Shown in pieces: positions 22,094 to 38,600 of a DNA stretch of 64,000 nucleotides. How positions within the stretch are numbered: position 1 is the stretch's first letter; each line of letters begins with the position of its first letter. The stretch spans positions 41,478,526 to 41,542,525 of the forward strand of contig OX424563.1 of NCBI GenBank assembly GCA_949152475.1, in the 5' to 3' direction. The notes under the pieces are model-generated. The model was not told where the DNA came from. It was given only the letters and a program-made list of their open reading frames with translations, and made no database searches. A program made the translations under genes and the position numbers. The DNA comes from Terebella lapidaria (taxonomy: Eukaryota; Annelida; Polychaeta; Terebellida; Terebellidae).

Positions 22094-25000
22094 GGACATG
22101 CGACTGTGGAGTACGATGGACATGTGACGATCCACCGAAGGATGGACATGCGAGGCTCCACTGTAAGATGGACATGTTACGCTCCACCGTACGATGGACA
22201 TGGGATGCTCCACCGTATGATGGACATGTGACACTCCACTGTACGATGGATATGCGATGCACCACCGTACGATGGACATGTGATGTTCCACCGTACGATG
22301 GACATCTGACGCTCCACCGTAGGATGTACATGTGATGCTCCACCGTACGATGGACATGTGACGCTCCACCGTACGATGGACATGGGATGCTCCATCGTAC
22401 GATGGACATGTGACGCTCCACCGTACGATGGACATGGGACGCTCCACCGTACGATGGACATGTGACGCTCCACCGTACGATGGACATGTGACGTTCCACC
22501 GTAAGGTGGACATGAGACGCTCCACTGTACGATGGACATGCGACGCTCCTTCGTACGATGGACATGGGATGCTCCACCGTACGATCGACATGCGATGCTC
22601 CACCGTACGATGGACATGTGATGCTCCACCGTACGATGGACATGGGACGCTCCACCGTACGATCGACATGTAATGTTCCACTGTACGATGGACATGTGAC
22701 GCTCCACCGTTCGATGGACATGGGATGCTCCACCGTACCATGGACATGCGATGCTCCACATACGATGGACATGTGACGCCCCACCGTACGATCGACATGC
22801 GATGCTCCACCATACTATGGACATGTGATGCTCCACCGTACGATGGACATGGGATGCTCCATCGTACGATGGACATGTGATGCTCCACCGTACGATGGAC
22901 ATGCGACGCTCCTTCGTACGATGGACATGGGACGCTCCACCGTACGATCGACATGCGATGCTCCACCGTAAGATGGACATGTGACGCTCCACCGTACGAT
23001 GGACATGTGACGCTCCTTCGTACGATGGACATGGGACGCTCCACCGTACGATCGACATGCGACGCTCCTTCATACGATGGACATGGGACGCTCCACCGTA
23101 CGATCGACATGCGATGCTCCACCGTACGATGGACATGTGATGCTCCACCGTACGATGGACATGGGACGCTCCACCGTACGATCGACATGCGATGCTCCAC
23201 CGTAAGATGGACATGTGACGCTCCACCGTACGATGGACATGCGACGCTCCTTCGTACGATGGACATGGGACGCTCCACCGTACGATCGACATGCGATGCT
23301 CCACGGTACGATGGACATGTGATGCTCCACCGTACGATGGACATGGGACGCTCCAATGTACGATGGACATGTGACGCTCCACTGTACGATGGACATGCGA
23401 TGCTCCACTGTACGATGAACATGTGACGCTCCACCGTATGATGAACATGTGACGCTCCACCGTATGATGGACATGCGAGGCTCCACCGTACGATGAACAT
23501 GGGTGCTCCATCGTACGATGGCCATGCGACGCTCCACCGTACGATGGACTAGCGAAGCTCCACCGTAAGATGGACATGCGACGCTCCATCGTACGATGGA
23601 CACGTGACGCTCCACCGTACGATGGACATGCGACGCTCCATCGTACGATGGACTAGCGAAGCTCCACCGTAAGATGGACATGTGACGCTCCACAATACGA
23701 TGGACATGCGACGCTCCACCGTACGATGGACATGCGATGCTCCACCGTACGATGGACATGCGACGCTCCACCATACGATGGACATGTGACGCTCCACCGT
23801 ACGATGGACATCTGACGCTCTACCGTACGATGGACATGCTATGCTCCACCGTATGATGGACATGTGACGCTCCACCGTACGATGGACATGGGATGCTCCA
23901 TCGAACGATGGACATGTGACGCTCCACCCATCGATGGACATGCTATTCTCCACCGTACGATGGACATGTGACGCTCCACCGTACGATGGACATGGGACGC
24001 TCCACCGTAGGATGGACATGTGACGCTCCACCGTACGATGGACATGTGACGCTCCACCGTAAGATGGACATGAGACGCTCCACTGTACGATGGACATGCG
24101 ACGCTCCATCGTACAATGGACTAGCGATGCTCCACCGTAAGATGGACATGTGACGCTCCACCGTACGATGGACATGCGACGCTCCTTCGTACGATGGACA
24201 TGGGACGCTCCACCGTACGATCGACATGCGATGCTCCACCGTACGATGGACATGTGATGCTCCACCGTACGATCGACATGCGATGCTCCACCGTACGATG
24301 GACATGTGATGCTCCACCGTACGATGGACATGGGACGCTCCAATGTACGATGGACATGTGACGCTCCACTGTACGATGGACATGCGATGCTCCACTGTAC
24401 GATGAACATGTGACGCTCCACCGTATGATGAACATGTGACGCTCCACCGTACGATGGACATGCGAGGCTCCACCGTACGATGGACATGCGAGGCTCCACC
24501 GTACGATGAACATGGGTGCTCCATCGTACGATGGACATGCGACGCTCCACCGTACGATGGACTAGCGAAGCTCCACCGTAAGATGGACATGCGACGCTCC
24601 AACATATGATGGACACGGGACGCTCCACCGTATGATGGACCTCTGACGCCCACCGTACGATGGACATGCTATGCTCCACCGTACGATGGACATGTGACGC
24701 TCCACCGTACGATGGACATGGGACGCTCCAATGTACGATTTACATGCGACGCTCCACTGTACGATGGACATGCGATGCTCCACTGTACGATGGACATGGG
24801 ATGCTCCACCGTATATCGGACATGTGATGCTCCACCGTACGATGGACATGGGACGCTCCATGGTACGATGGACATGTGACGCTCCACCCATCGATGGACA
24901 TGCTATGCTCCACCGTACGATGGACATGTGACGCTCCAACGTACGATGGACATGGGACGCTCCACCGTAGGATGGACATGTGACGCTCCACCGTACGATG

Positions 25001-28000
25001 GACATGTGACGCTCCACCGTAAGATGGACATGAGACGCTCCACTGTACGATGGACATGCGACGCTCCATCGTACAATGTACTAGCGATGCTCCACCGTAA
25101 GATGGACATGTGACGCTCCACCGTACGATGGACATGCGACGCTCCACTGTATGATGGACATGCGATGCTTTACTGTACAATGGACACGTTACGCTTAACC
25201 GTAAGATGGACATGTGACGCTCCACCGTACGATGGACATGCGACGCTTCTTCGTACGATGGACATGGGACGCTCCACCGTACGATCGACATGCGATGCTC
25301 CACCGTACGATGGACATGTGACGCTCCACTGTACGATGGACATGGGATGCTCCACGGTACGATGAACATGTGACGCTCAACCGTATGATGAACATGTGAC
25401 GCTCCACCGTATGATGGACATGCGAGGCTCCACCGTACGATGAACATGGGTGCTCCATCGTACGATGGACATGCGACGCTCCACCGTACGATGGAATAGC
25501 GAAGCTCCACCGTAAGATGGACATGGGACGCTCCATCGTACGATGGACACGAGACGCTCCACCGTACGATGGACATGCGACGCTCCATCGTACGATGGAC
25601 TAGCGAAGCTCCACCGTAAGATGGACATGTGACGCTCCACAATACGATGGACATGGGACGCTCCATCATACGATGGACATGTGATGCTCCACCATACGAT
25701 CAACATGCGATGCTCCACCGTACGATCGACATGTGATGCTCCACTGTACGATGGACAGGTGACGCTCCACCGTTCGATGGACATGGGATGCTCCACCGTA
25801 CCATGGACATGCGATGCTCCACATACGATGGACATGTGACGCCCCACCGTACGATGGACATGCGACGCTCCACCGTACGATGGACATGCGACGCTCCACC
25901 GTATGATTGACATGCAAGGCTACACCGTAAAATGAACATGTGACGCTCCACCATACGATGGACATGCGATGCTCCATCGTACGATGGACATGGGATGCTC
26001 TACCGTACGATGGACATCTGATGCTCCACCATACGATGGACATGTGACACTCCGCTGTACGATGGACATGTGACGCTCCACCATATGATGGACATGTGAC
26101 ACTCCGCTGTACGATGGACATGTGACGCTCCACCATATGATGGACATGCGATGCTCCACCGTACAATGGACATGCGACGCTCAAATGTACGATGGACATA
26201 TGACGCTCCACCGTACGATGGACATGAGACGCTCCATCGGATGATGGCCTAGTGACGCTCCATCATAAGATGGACATGCGACGCTCCACCGTACGATGGA
26301 CATGCGATGCTCCACGTAAGATGGACATGTGACGCCCCATCGTACGAAGGACATGCGACGCTCAACTGTATGATGGACATGCGATGCTTTACTGTACAAT
26401 GGACACGTGATGCTCCACCGTACGATGGACATGTGATGCTCCATCGTACGATGGACTAGGGAAGCTCCACCGTAAGATATGTGACGCTTCACAGTACGAT
26501 GGACATGGGACGCTCCATCATACGATGGACATGTGATGCTCCACTGTACGATGGACATGTGACGCTCCACCGTACGATGGACATGTGACGCTCCAATGTA
26601 CGATGGACATGCGACGCTCCATCGTATGATGGACATGTGATTCTCCACCGTACAATGGACTAGCGTTGCTCCACCATAAGATGGACATGTGACGCTCCAC
26701 AGTACGATGGACATGGGACGCTCCATCATACGAAGGACATGTGATGCTCCACCGTACGATCGACGTGTGATGCTCCACCGTACGATCGACATGTGATGCT
26801 CCACGGTACGATGGACATGTGACGCTCCACCGTACGATGGACATGTGACGCTCCACCGTACGATGGACATGCGAGGCTCCACCGTAAGATGGACATGTGA
26901 CGCTCCACCGTACGATGGACATGCGATGCTCCATCGTACGATGGACATGGGATGTTCCACCGTATGATGGACATGTGACGCTCCACCGTATGATGGACAT
27001 GCGATGCTCAATCGTACGATGGACATGCGATGCTCAATCGTACGATGGACATGGGATGCTCCACCGTATGATTGACATGCAAGGCTACACCGTAAAATGG
27101 ACATGTGACGCTCCACCATACGATGGACATGCGACGCTCCATCGTACGATGGACATGGGATGCTCTACCGTACGATGGACATCTGATGCTCCACCATACG
27201 ATGGACATGTGACACTCCGCTGTACGATGGACATGTGACGCTCCACCATATGATGGACATGTGACACTCCACTGTACGATGGACATGTGACGCTCCACCA
27301 TATGATGGACATGCGATGCTCCACCGTACAATGGACATGCGACGCTCAAATGTACGATGGACATATGACGCTCCACCGTACGATGGACATGAGACGCTCC
27401 ATCGGATGATGGCCTAGTGACGCTCCATCATAAGATGGACATGCGACGCTCCATCGTATGATGGACATGTGACGCTCCACCGTACGATGGACATGCGACG
27501 CTCCACTGTAGGATGGACATGCGATGCTTTACTGTACAATGGACACGTTACGCTCAACCGTAAGATGGACATGCGATGCTCCACAGTACGATGGACATGG
27601 GACGCTCCATCATACGATGGACAGGTGACGCTCCACCGTACGATGGACATGCGACGCTCCACTGTATGATGGACATGCGATGCTTTACTGTACAATGGAC
27701 ACGTTACGCTCAACCGTAAGATGGACATGTGATGCTCCACAGTACGATGGACATGGGACGCTCCATCATACGATGGACATGTGACGCTCCACCGTACGAT
27801 GGACATGCGACGCTCCACTGTATGATGGACATGCGATGCTTTACTGTACAATGGACACGTGATGCTCCACCGTACGATGGACATGTGATGCTCCATCGTA
27901 CGATGGACTAGGGAAGCTCCACCGTAAGATATGTGACGCTTCACAGTACGAAGGACATGGGACGCTCCATCATACGATGGACATGTGATGCTCCACTGTA

Positions 28001-31000
28001 CGATGGACATGTGACGCTCCACCGTACGATGGACATGTGACGCTCCAATGTACGATGAACATGGGACGCTCCATCATACGAAGGACATGTGATGCTCCAC
28101 CGTACGATCGACATGTGATGCTCCACCGTACGATCGACATGTGATGCTCCACGGTATGATGGACATGTGACGCTCCACCGTACGATGGACATGGGACGCT
28201 CCAATGTACGATGGACATGCAACGCTCCACTGTATGATGGACATGCGATGCTCCACTGTACGATGGACATCTGACTCTCCACCATACGATGGACATGCGA
28301 TGATCCACTGTACGAAGGACATGTGACGCTCCACCGTACGATGGACATGTGACACTCCATCGTACGATGGACTAGCGATGCTCCATCGTAAGATGGACAT
28401 GCGACGCTCCACGTACATGTGATGCTCCACCGTACGATGGACATCCGACGCTCCACTGTATGATGGACATGCAATGCACCACCGCATGATGGACATGCGA
28501 GACTCCACCGTACGATGGACATGTGACAATCCACCATGCGACGCTCCACTGTATGATGGACATGCGATGCTTTACTGTACAATGGACACTTGATGCTCCA
28601 CCGTACGATGGACATGTGATGCTCCATCGTACGATGGACTAGGGAAGCTCCACCGTAAGATATGTGACGCTTCACAGTACGAAGGACATGGGATGCTCCA
28701 TCATACGATGGACATGTGATGCTCCACTGTACGATGGACATGTGACGCTCCACCGTACGATGGACATGTGACGCTCCAATGTACGATGGACATGCGATGC
28801 TCCATCGTATGATGGACATGTGATGCTCCACCGTACGATGGACTAGCGATGCTCCACCATAAGATGGACATGTGACGCTCCACAGTACGATGAACATGGG
28901 ACGCTCCATCATACGAAGGACATGTGATGCTCCACCGTACGATCGACATGTGATGCTCCACCGTACGATCGACATGTGATGCTCCACGGTACGATGGACA
29001 TGTGACGCTCCACCGTACGATGGACATGGGACGCTCCAATGTACGATGGACATGCAACGCTCCACAGTATGATGGACATGCGATGCTCCACTGTACGATG
29101 GACATCTGACTCTCCACCATACGATGGACATGCGATGATCCACTGTACGAAGGACATGTGACGCTCCACCGTACGATGGACATGTGACACTCCATCGTAC
29201 GATGGACTAGCGATGCTCCATCGTAAGATGGACATGCGACGCTCCACGTACATGTGATGCTCCACCGTACGATGGACATCCGACGCTCCACTGTATGATG
29301 GACATGCAATGCACCACCGCATGATGGACATGCGAGACTCCACCGTACGATGGACATGTGACAATCCACCGTACGATGGACATCTGACGCTCCTCCGTAC
29401 GATGGACAAGCGACGCTCCACTGTACGATGGACATGTGACGCTCCACCGTACGATGGACATGCGACGCTCCATCGTACGATGGACTAGCGACACTCCACC
29501 GTAAGATGGACATGCGACGCTCCACCGTACGATGGACATCTGACGCTCCTCCGTACGATGGACAAGCGACGCTCCACTGTACGATGGACATGTGACGCTC
29601 CACCGTTAGATGGACATGCGACGCTCCATCGTACGATGGACATGCGACGCTCCACCGTACAATGGACATGCGACGCTCCATCGCAGGATGGACATGCGAC
29701 GCTCCACCGTACGAAGGACATGCGATGCTCCACCGTACGATGGACATGCGACGCTCCATCGTACGATGGACATGTGACGCTCCACCGTACGATGGACATG
29801 CTATGCTCCACCGTACGATCGACATGCGATGCTCCACCGTACGATGGACACGTGATGCTCCACCGTACGATGGACATCTGACGCTCCACCGTGCGATGGA
29901 CATGCTATGCTCCACCGCACGATGGACATGTGATGCTCCACCGTTCGATGGACATGGGACGCTCCACCGAATGATAGACATGCGAGGCTCCACCATAAGA
30001 TGGACATGTGACGCTCCACCGTACGATGGATATGCGACGCTCCACCGTACGATGGACATGTGACGATCCACCGAAGGATGGACATGCGAGGCTCCACTGT
30101 AAGATGGACATGTTACGCTCCACCGTACGATGGACATGGGATGCTCCACCATATGATGGACATGTGACACTCCACTGTACGATGGATATGCGATGCACCA
30201 CCGTACGATGGACATGTGATGTTCCACCGTACGATGGACATCTGACGCTCCACCGTAGGATGGACATGTGACGCTCCACCGTACGATGGACATGTGACGC
30301 TCCACCGTACGATGGACATGGGATGCTCCACCGTACGATCGACATGCGATGCTCCACCATACGATGGACATGTGATGCTCCACCGTACGATGGACATGGG
30401 ACGCTCCACCGTACGATCGACATGCGATGCTCCACCGTAAGATGGACATGTGACGCTCCACCATACGATGGACATGCGACGCTCCTTCGTACGATGGACA
30501 TGGGACTCTCCACCGTACGATTGATATGCGATGTTCCACCGTACGATGGACATGTGATGCTCCACCGTACGATGGACATGGGACGCTCCAATGTACGATG
30601 GACATGTGACGCTCCACTGTACGATGGACATGCGATGCTCCACTGTACGATGAACATGTGACGCTCCACCGTATGATGAACATGTGACGCTCCACCGTAT
30701 GATGGACATGCGAGGCTCCACCGTACGATGAACATGGGTGCTCCATCGTACGATGGACATGCGACGCTCCACCGTACGATGGACTAGCGAAGCTCCACCG
30801 TAAGATGGACAGGCGACGCTCCATCGTACGATGGACACGTGACGCTCCACCGTACGATGGACAGGCGACGCTCCATCGTACGATGGACTAGCGAAGCTCC
30901 ACCGTAAGATGGACATGTGACGCTCCACAATACGATGGACATGGGACGCTCCATCATACGATGGACATGTGATGCTCCACCATACGATCGACATGCGATG

Positions 31001-31642
31001 CTCCACCGTACGATCGACATGTAATGTTCCACTGTACGATGGACATGTGACGCTCCACCGTTCGATGGACATGGGATGCTCCACCGTACCATGGACATGC
31101 GATGCTCCACATACGATGGACATGTGACGCCCCACCGTACGATGGACATGCGACGCTCCACCGTACGATGGACATGCGACGCTCCTTCGTACGATGGACA
31201 TGTGACGCTCCACCGTACGATGGACATGCGACGCTCCTTCGTACGATGGACATGGGACGCTCCACCGTACGATCGACATGCGATGCTCCACCGTAAGATG
31301 GACATGTGAAGCTCCACCGTACGATGGACATGCGACGCTCCACAGTACGATGGACATGTGACGCTCCACCGTACGATGGACATGCGAGGCTCCACCGTAA
31401 GATGGACATGTGACGCTCCACTGTACGATGGACATGCGATGCTCCACTGTACGATGAACATGTGACGCTCCACCATACGATGGACTAGCGATGCTCCATC
31501 GGATGATGGCCTAGTGACGCTCCATCATAAGATGGACATGCGACGCTCCACCGTACGATGGACATGCGATGCTCCACGTACGATGGACATGCGACGCCCC
31601 ATCGTACGAAGGACATGCGACGCTCAACTGTATGATGGACAT

Positions 31643-34600
31643 GCGATGCTTTACTGTACAATGGACACGTGATGCTCCACCGTACGATGGACATGTGATG
31701 CTCCATCGTACGATGGACTAGGGAAGCTCCACCGTAAGATATGTGACGCTTCACAGTACGATGGACATGGGACGCTCCATCATACGATGGACATGTGATG
31801 CTCCACTGTACGATGGACATGTGACGCTCCACCGTACGATGGACATGTGACGCTCCAATGTACGATGGACATGCGACGCTCCATCGTATGATGGACATGT
31901 GATGCTCCACCATACGATGGACTAGCGATGCTCCACCGTAAGATGGACATGTGACGCTCCACAGTACGATGGACATGGGACGCTCCATCATACGAAGGAC
32001 ATGTGATGCTCCACTGTACGATCGACATGTGATGCTCCACCGTACGATCGACATGTGATGCTCCACGGTACGATGGACATGTGACGCTCCACCGTACGAT
32101 GGACATGGGACGCTCCAATTTACGATGGACATGCAACGCTCCACTGTATGATGGACATGCGATGCTCCACTGTACGATGGACATCTGAAGCTCCACCATA
32201 CGATGGACTCCATCGTACGATGGACTAGCGACGCTCCATCGTAAGATGGACATGCGACGCTCCACGTACATGTGATGCTCCACCGTACGATGGACATCCG
32301 ACGCTCCACTGTATGATGGACATGCAATGCACCACCGTATGATTGACATGCGAGACTCCACCGTACGATGGACATGTGACAATCCACCGTACGATGGACA
32401 TCTGACGCTCCTCCGTACGATGGACAAGCGACGCTCCACTGTACGATGGACATGTGACGCTCCACCGTACGATGGACATGCGACGCTCCATCGTACGATG
32501 GACTAGCGACACTCCACCGTAAGATGGACATGCGACGCTCCACCGTACGATGGACATCTGACGCTCCTCCGTACGATGGACAAGCGACGCTCCACTGTAC
32601 GATGGACATGTGACGCTTCACCGTTAGATGGACATGCGACGCTCCATCGTACGATGGACATGCGACGCTCCACCGTACCATGGACATGAGACGCTCCATC
32701 GCAGGATGGACATGCGACGCTCCACCGTACGAAGGACATGCGATGCTCCACCGTACGATGGACATGCGACGCTCCATCGTACGATGGACATGTGACGCTC
32801 CACCGTACGATGGACATGCGACGCTCCACTGTATGATGGACATGCGATGCTTTACTGTACAATGGACACGTTACGCTCAACCGTAAGATGGACATGCGAT
32901 GCTCCACAGTACGATGGACATGGGACGCTCCATCATACGATGGACATGTGACGCTCCACCGTACGATGGACATGCGACGCTCCACTGTATGATGGACATG
33001 CGATGCTTTACTGTACAATGGACACGTTACGCTCAACCGTAAGATGGACATGCGATGCTCCACAGTACGATGGACATGGGACGCTCCATCATACGATGGA
33101 CATGTGACGCTCCACCGTACGATGGACATGCGACGCTCCACCGTACGATGGACATGCGACGTTCCTTCGTACGATGGACATGGGACGCTCCACCGTACGA
33201 TCGACATGCGACGCTCCTTCGTACGATGGACATGGGACGCTCCACCGTACGATGGACATCTGACGCTCCACCGTACGATGGACATCTGACGCTCCACCGT
33301 ACGATGGACATGCTATGCTCCACCGTACGATCGACATGCGATGCTCCACCGTACGATGGACACGTGATGCTCCACCGTACGATGGAAATCTGACGCTCCA
33401 CCGTGCGATGGACATGCTATGCTCCACCGCACGATGGACATGTGATGCTCCACCGTTCGATGGACATGGGACGCTCCACCGAATGATGGACATGCGAGGC
33501 TCCACCATAAGATGGACATGTGACGCTCCACCGTACGATGGATATGCGACGCTCCACCGTACGATGGACATGTGACGATCCACCGAAGGATGGACATGCG
33601 AGGCTCCATCGTACAATGGACTAGCGATGCTCCACCGTAAGATGGACATGTGACGCTCCACCGTACGATGGACATGAGACGCTCCATCGGATGATGGCCT
33701 AGTGATGCTCCATCATAAGATGGACATGCGACGCTCCACCGTACGATGGACATGCGATGCTCCACGTACGATGGACATGTGACGCTCCATCGTACGAAGG
33801 ACATGCGACGCTCAACTGTATGATGGACATGCGATGCTTTACTGTACAATGGACACGTGATGCTCCACCGTACGATGGACATGTGATGCTCCATCGTACG
33901 ATGGACTAGGGAAGCTCCACCGTAAGATATGTGACGCTTCACAGTACGATGGACATGGGATGCTCCATCATACGATGGACATGTGATGCTCCACTGTACG
34001 ATGGACATGTGACGCTCCACCGTACGATGGACATGTGACGCTCCAATGTACGATGGACATGCGACGCTCCATCGTATGATGGACATGTGATGCTCCACCA
34101 TACGATGGACTAGCAATGCTCCACCGTAAGATGGACATGTGACGCTCCACAGTACGATGGACATGCGATGCTTTACTGTACAATGGACACGTGATGCTCC
34201 ACCGTACGATGGACATGTGATGCTCCATCGTACGATGGACTAGGGAAGCTCCACCGTAAGATATGTGACGCTTCACAGTACGATGGACATGGGATGCTCC
34301 ATCATACGATGGACATGTGATGCTCCACTGTACGATGGACATGTGACGCTCCACCGTACGATGGACATGTGACGCTCCAATGTACGATGGACATGCGACG
34401 CTCCATCGTATGATGGACATGTGATGCTCCACCATACGATGGACTAGCAATGCTCCACCGTAAGATGGACATGTGACGCTCCACAGTACGATGGACGTGG
34501 GACGCTCCATCATACGAAGGACATGTGATGCTCCACCGTACGATCGACATGTGATGCTCCACCGTACGATCGACATGTGATGCTCCACGGTACGATGGAC

Positions 34601-35642
34601 ATGTGACGCTCCACCGTACGATGGACATGGGACGCTCCAATTTACGATGGACATGCAACGCTCCACTGTATGATGGACATGCGATGCTCCACTGTACGAT
34701 GGACATCTGTCGCTCCACCATACGATGGACTCCATCGTACGATGGACTAGCGACGCTCCATCGTAAGATGGACATGCGACGCTCCACGTACATGTGATGC
34801 TCCACCGTACGATGGACATCCGACGCTCCACTGTATGATGGACATGCAATGCACCACCGTATGATGGACATGCGAGACTCCACCGTACGATGGACATGTG
34901 ACAATCCACCGTACGATGGACATCTGACGCTCCTCCGTACGATGGACAAGCGACGCTCCACTTTACGATGGACATGTGACGCTCCACCGTACGATGGACA
35001 TGCGACGCTCCATCGTACGATGGACTAGCGACACTCCACCGTAAGATGGACATGCGATGCTCCACCGTACGATGGACATCTGACGCTCCTCCGTACGATG
35101 GACAAGCGACGCTCCACGGTACGATGGACATGTGACGCTCCACCGTACGATGGACATGCGACGCTCCATCGTACGATGGACATGCGACGCTCCACCGTAC
35201 AATGGACATGCGACGCTCCATCGCAGGATGGACATGTGACGCTCCACCGTAAGAAGGACATGCGATGCTCCACCGTACGATGGACATGCGACGCTCCATC
35301 GTACGATGGACATGTGACGCTCCACCGTACGATGGACATGCGACGCTCCACTGTATGATGGACATGCGATGCTTTACTGTACAATGGACACGTTACGCTC
35401 AACCGTAAGATGGACATGCGATGCTCCACAGTACGATGGACATGGGACGCTCCATCATACGATGGACATGTGACGCTCCACCGTACGATGGACATGCGAC
35501 GCTCCACTGTATGATGGACATGCGATGCTTTACTGTACAATGGACACGTTACGCTCAACCGTAAGATGGACATGCGATGCTCCACAGTACGATGGACATG
35601 GGACGCTCCATCATACGATGGACATGTGACGCTCCACCGTAC
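31643..35642. repeat. Higher-order repeat pair, offset 2522 bp (97 monomers)
   Basis: Sequence at about 31643-33120 recurs at about 34165-35642 with a constant offset of 2522 bp, exactly 97 units of 26 bp. The shared pattern includes the shortened unit GTAAGATATGTGACGC and the TCCACGTACATGTG joint. Between the copies lies other satellite, including the 334-bp duplication. Confidence 0.8.
33826..34493. repeat. 334-bp tandem duplication within the 26-bp array
   Basis: Two adjacent copies of 334 bp (about 33826-34159 and 34160-34493) repeat the same variant string, from the GCGATGCTTTACTG unit through the GGACTAGCAATGCTCC unit. 334 is not a multiple of 26, so the breakpoints lie at different phases of the monomer. 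Confidence 0.8.
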
Positions 35643-38600
35643 GATGGACATCTGACGCTCCACCGTCCGATGGACATGCTATGCTCCACCGCACGATGGA
35701 CATGTGATGCTCCACCGTACGATGGACATGGGACGCTCCACCATATAATGGACATGTGACGCTCCACCGAATGATGGACATGCGAGGCTCCACCATAAGA
35801 TGGACATGTGACGCTCCACCATAAGATGGACATGTGACGCTCCACCGTACGATGGACATGGGACGCTCCACCGAATGATGGACATGCGAGGCTCCACCGT
35901 AAGATGGACATGTGACGCTCCACCGTACGATGGACATGCGACGCTCCACCGTACGATGGACATGTGACGCTCCACCGTACGATGGACATGCGACGCTCCA
36001 CCGTACGATGGACATGTGACGCTCCACCATACGATGGACATCTGACGCTCCACCGTACGATGGACATGCTATGCTCCACCGTACGATGGACATGTGACGC
36101 TCCACCGTACGATGGACATGGGACGCTGCACCGTACGATGGACATGCGACGCTCCATCGTACGATGGACATGGGATGCTCCACCGTACGATGGACATGCG
36201 ACGCTCCACTGTACACTGGACATGTGACGCTCGACCGTATGATGGACATGCAAGGCTCCACTGTACAATGGACATGTGACGCTCCACTGTACGATGGACA
36301 TGGGATGCTCCACCGAATGATGGACATGCGAGGCTCCACCATAAGATGGACATGTGACGCTCCACCGTACGATGGATATGCGACGCTCCACCGTACGATG
36401 GACATGTGACGATCCACCGAAGGATGGACATGCGAGGCTCCACTGTAAGATGGACATGTTACGCTCCACCGTACGATGGACATGGGATGCTCCACCGTAC
36501 GATGGACATGTGACACTCCACTGTACGATGGATATGCGATGCACCACCGTACGATGGACATGTGATGTTCCACCGTACGATGGACATCTGACGCTCCACC
36601 GTAGGATGGACATGTGACGCTCCACCGTACGATGGACATGTGACGCTCCACCGTACGATGGACATGGGATGCTCCATCGTACGATGGACATGTGACGCTC
36701 CACCGTACGATGGACATGGGATGCTCCACCGTACGATGGACATGTGACGCTCCACCGTACGATGGACATGTGACGCTCCACCGTAAGATGGACATGAGAC
36801 GCTCCACTGTACGATGGACATGCGACGCTCCATCGTACAATGGACTAGCGATGCTCCACCGTAAGATGGACATGCGACGCTCCATCGTACAATGGACTAG
36901 CGATGCTCCACCGTAAGATGGACATGTCACGCTCCACCGTACGATGGACATGCGACGCTCCTTCGTACGATGGACATGGGACGCTCCACCGTACGATGGA
37001 CATGCGATGCTCCACCGTACGATGGACATGTGATGCTCCACCGTACGATGGACATGGGACGCTCCAATGTACGATGGACATGTGACGCTTCACTGTACGA
37101 TGGACATGCGATGCTCCACTGTACGATGAACATGTGACGCTCCACCGTATGATGAACATGTGACGCTCCACCGTACGATGGACATGGGACGCTCCAATGT
37201 ACGATGGACATGCGACGCTCCACTGTACGATGGACATGCGATGCTCCACTGTACGATGAACATGGGATGCTCCACCGTATAATGGACATGTGACGCTCCA
37301 CCGTACGATGGACATGGGATGCTCCATCGTACGATGGACATGTGACGCTCCACCCATCGATGGACATGCTATGCTCCACTGTACGATGGACATGTGACGC
37401 TCCACCGTACGATGGACATGGGACGCTGCACCGTACGATGGACATGCGACGCTCCATCGTACGATGGACATGGGATGCTCCACCGTACGATGGACATGCG
37501 ACGCTCCACTGTACAATGGACATGTGACGCTCGACCGTATGATGGACATGCAAGGCTCCACTGTACAATGGACATGTGACGCTCCACTGTACGATGGACA
37601 TGGGACGCTCCATCGAATGATGGACATGCGAGGCTCCACCAAAAGATGGACATGTGACGCTCCACCGTACGATGGATATGCGACGCTCCACCGTACGATG
37701 GACATGTGACGATCCACCGAAGGATGGACATGCGAGGCTCCACTGTAAGATGGACATGTTACGCTCCACCGTACGATGGACATGGGATGCTCCACCGTAT
37801 GATGGACATGTGATGTTCCACCGTACGATGGACATCTGACGCTCCACCGTAGGATGGACATGTGACGCTCCACCGTACGATGGACATGTGACGCTCCACC
37901 ATACGATGGACATGGGATGCTCCATCGTACGATGGACATGTGACGCTCCACCGTACGATGGACATGGGATGCTCCACCGTACGATGGACATGTGACGCTC
38001 CACCGTACGATGGACATGTGACGCTCCACCGTAAGACGGACATGAGACGCTCCACTGTACGATGGACATGCGACGCTCCATCGTACGATGGACATGCGAT
38101 GCTCCATCGTACAATGGACTAGCGATGCTCCACCGTAAGATGGACATGCGACGCTCCATCGTACAATGGACTAGCGATGCTCCACCGTAAGATGGACATG
38201 TGACGCTCCACCGTACGATGGACATGCGACGCTCCTTCGTACGATGGACATGGGACGCTCCACCGTACGATGGACATGCGATGCTCCACTGTATGATGGA
38301 CATGCGATGCTTTACTGTACAATGGACACGTTACGCTCAACCGTAAGATGGACATGCGATGCTCCACAGTACGATGGACATGGGACGCTCCATCATACGA
38401 TCGACATGTGACGCTCCACCGTACGATGGACATCTGACGCTCCACCGTGCGATGGACATGCTATGCTCCACCGCACGATGGACATGTGATGCTCCACCGT
38501 ACGATGGACATGGGACGCTCCACCATATAATGGACATGTGACGCTCCACCGTACGATGGACATGTGACGCTCCACCGAATGATGGACATGCGAGGCTCCA

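Noticed and set aside
28701-30824. Long minus-strand open frame of 707 codons, and dozens of similar frames throughout the 26-bp array, as repeat-protein genes
   Set aside because: They consist only of translated 26-bp monomers, overlap each other in several frames and both strands, have no non-repeat start or end, and no codon-phase pattern is apparent. A stop-poor tandem unit explains them.
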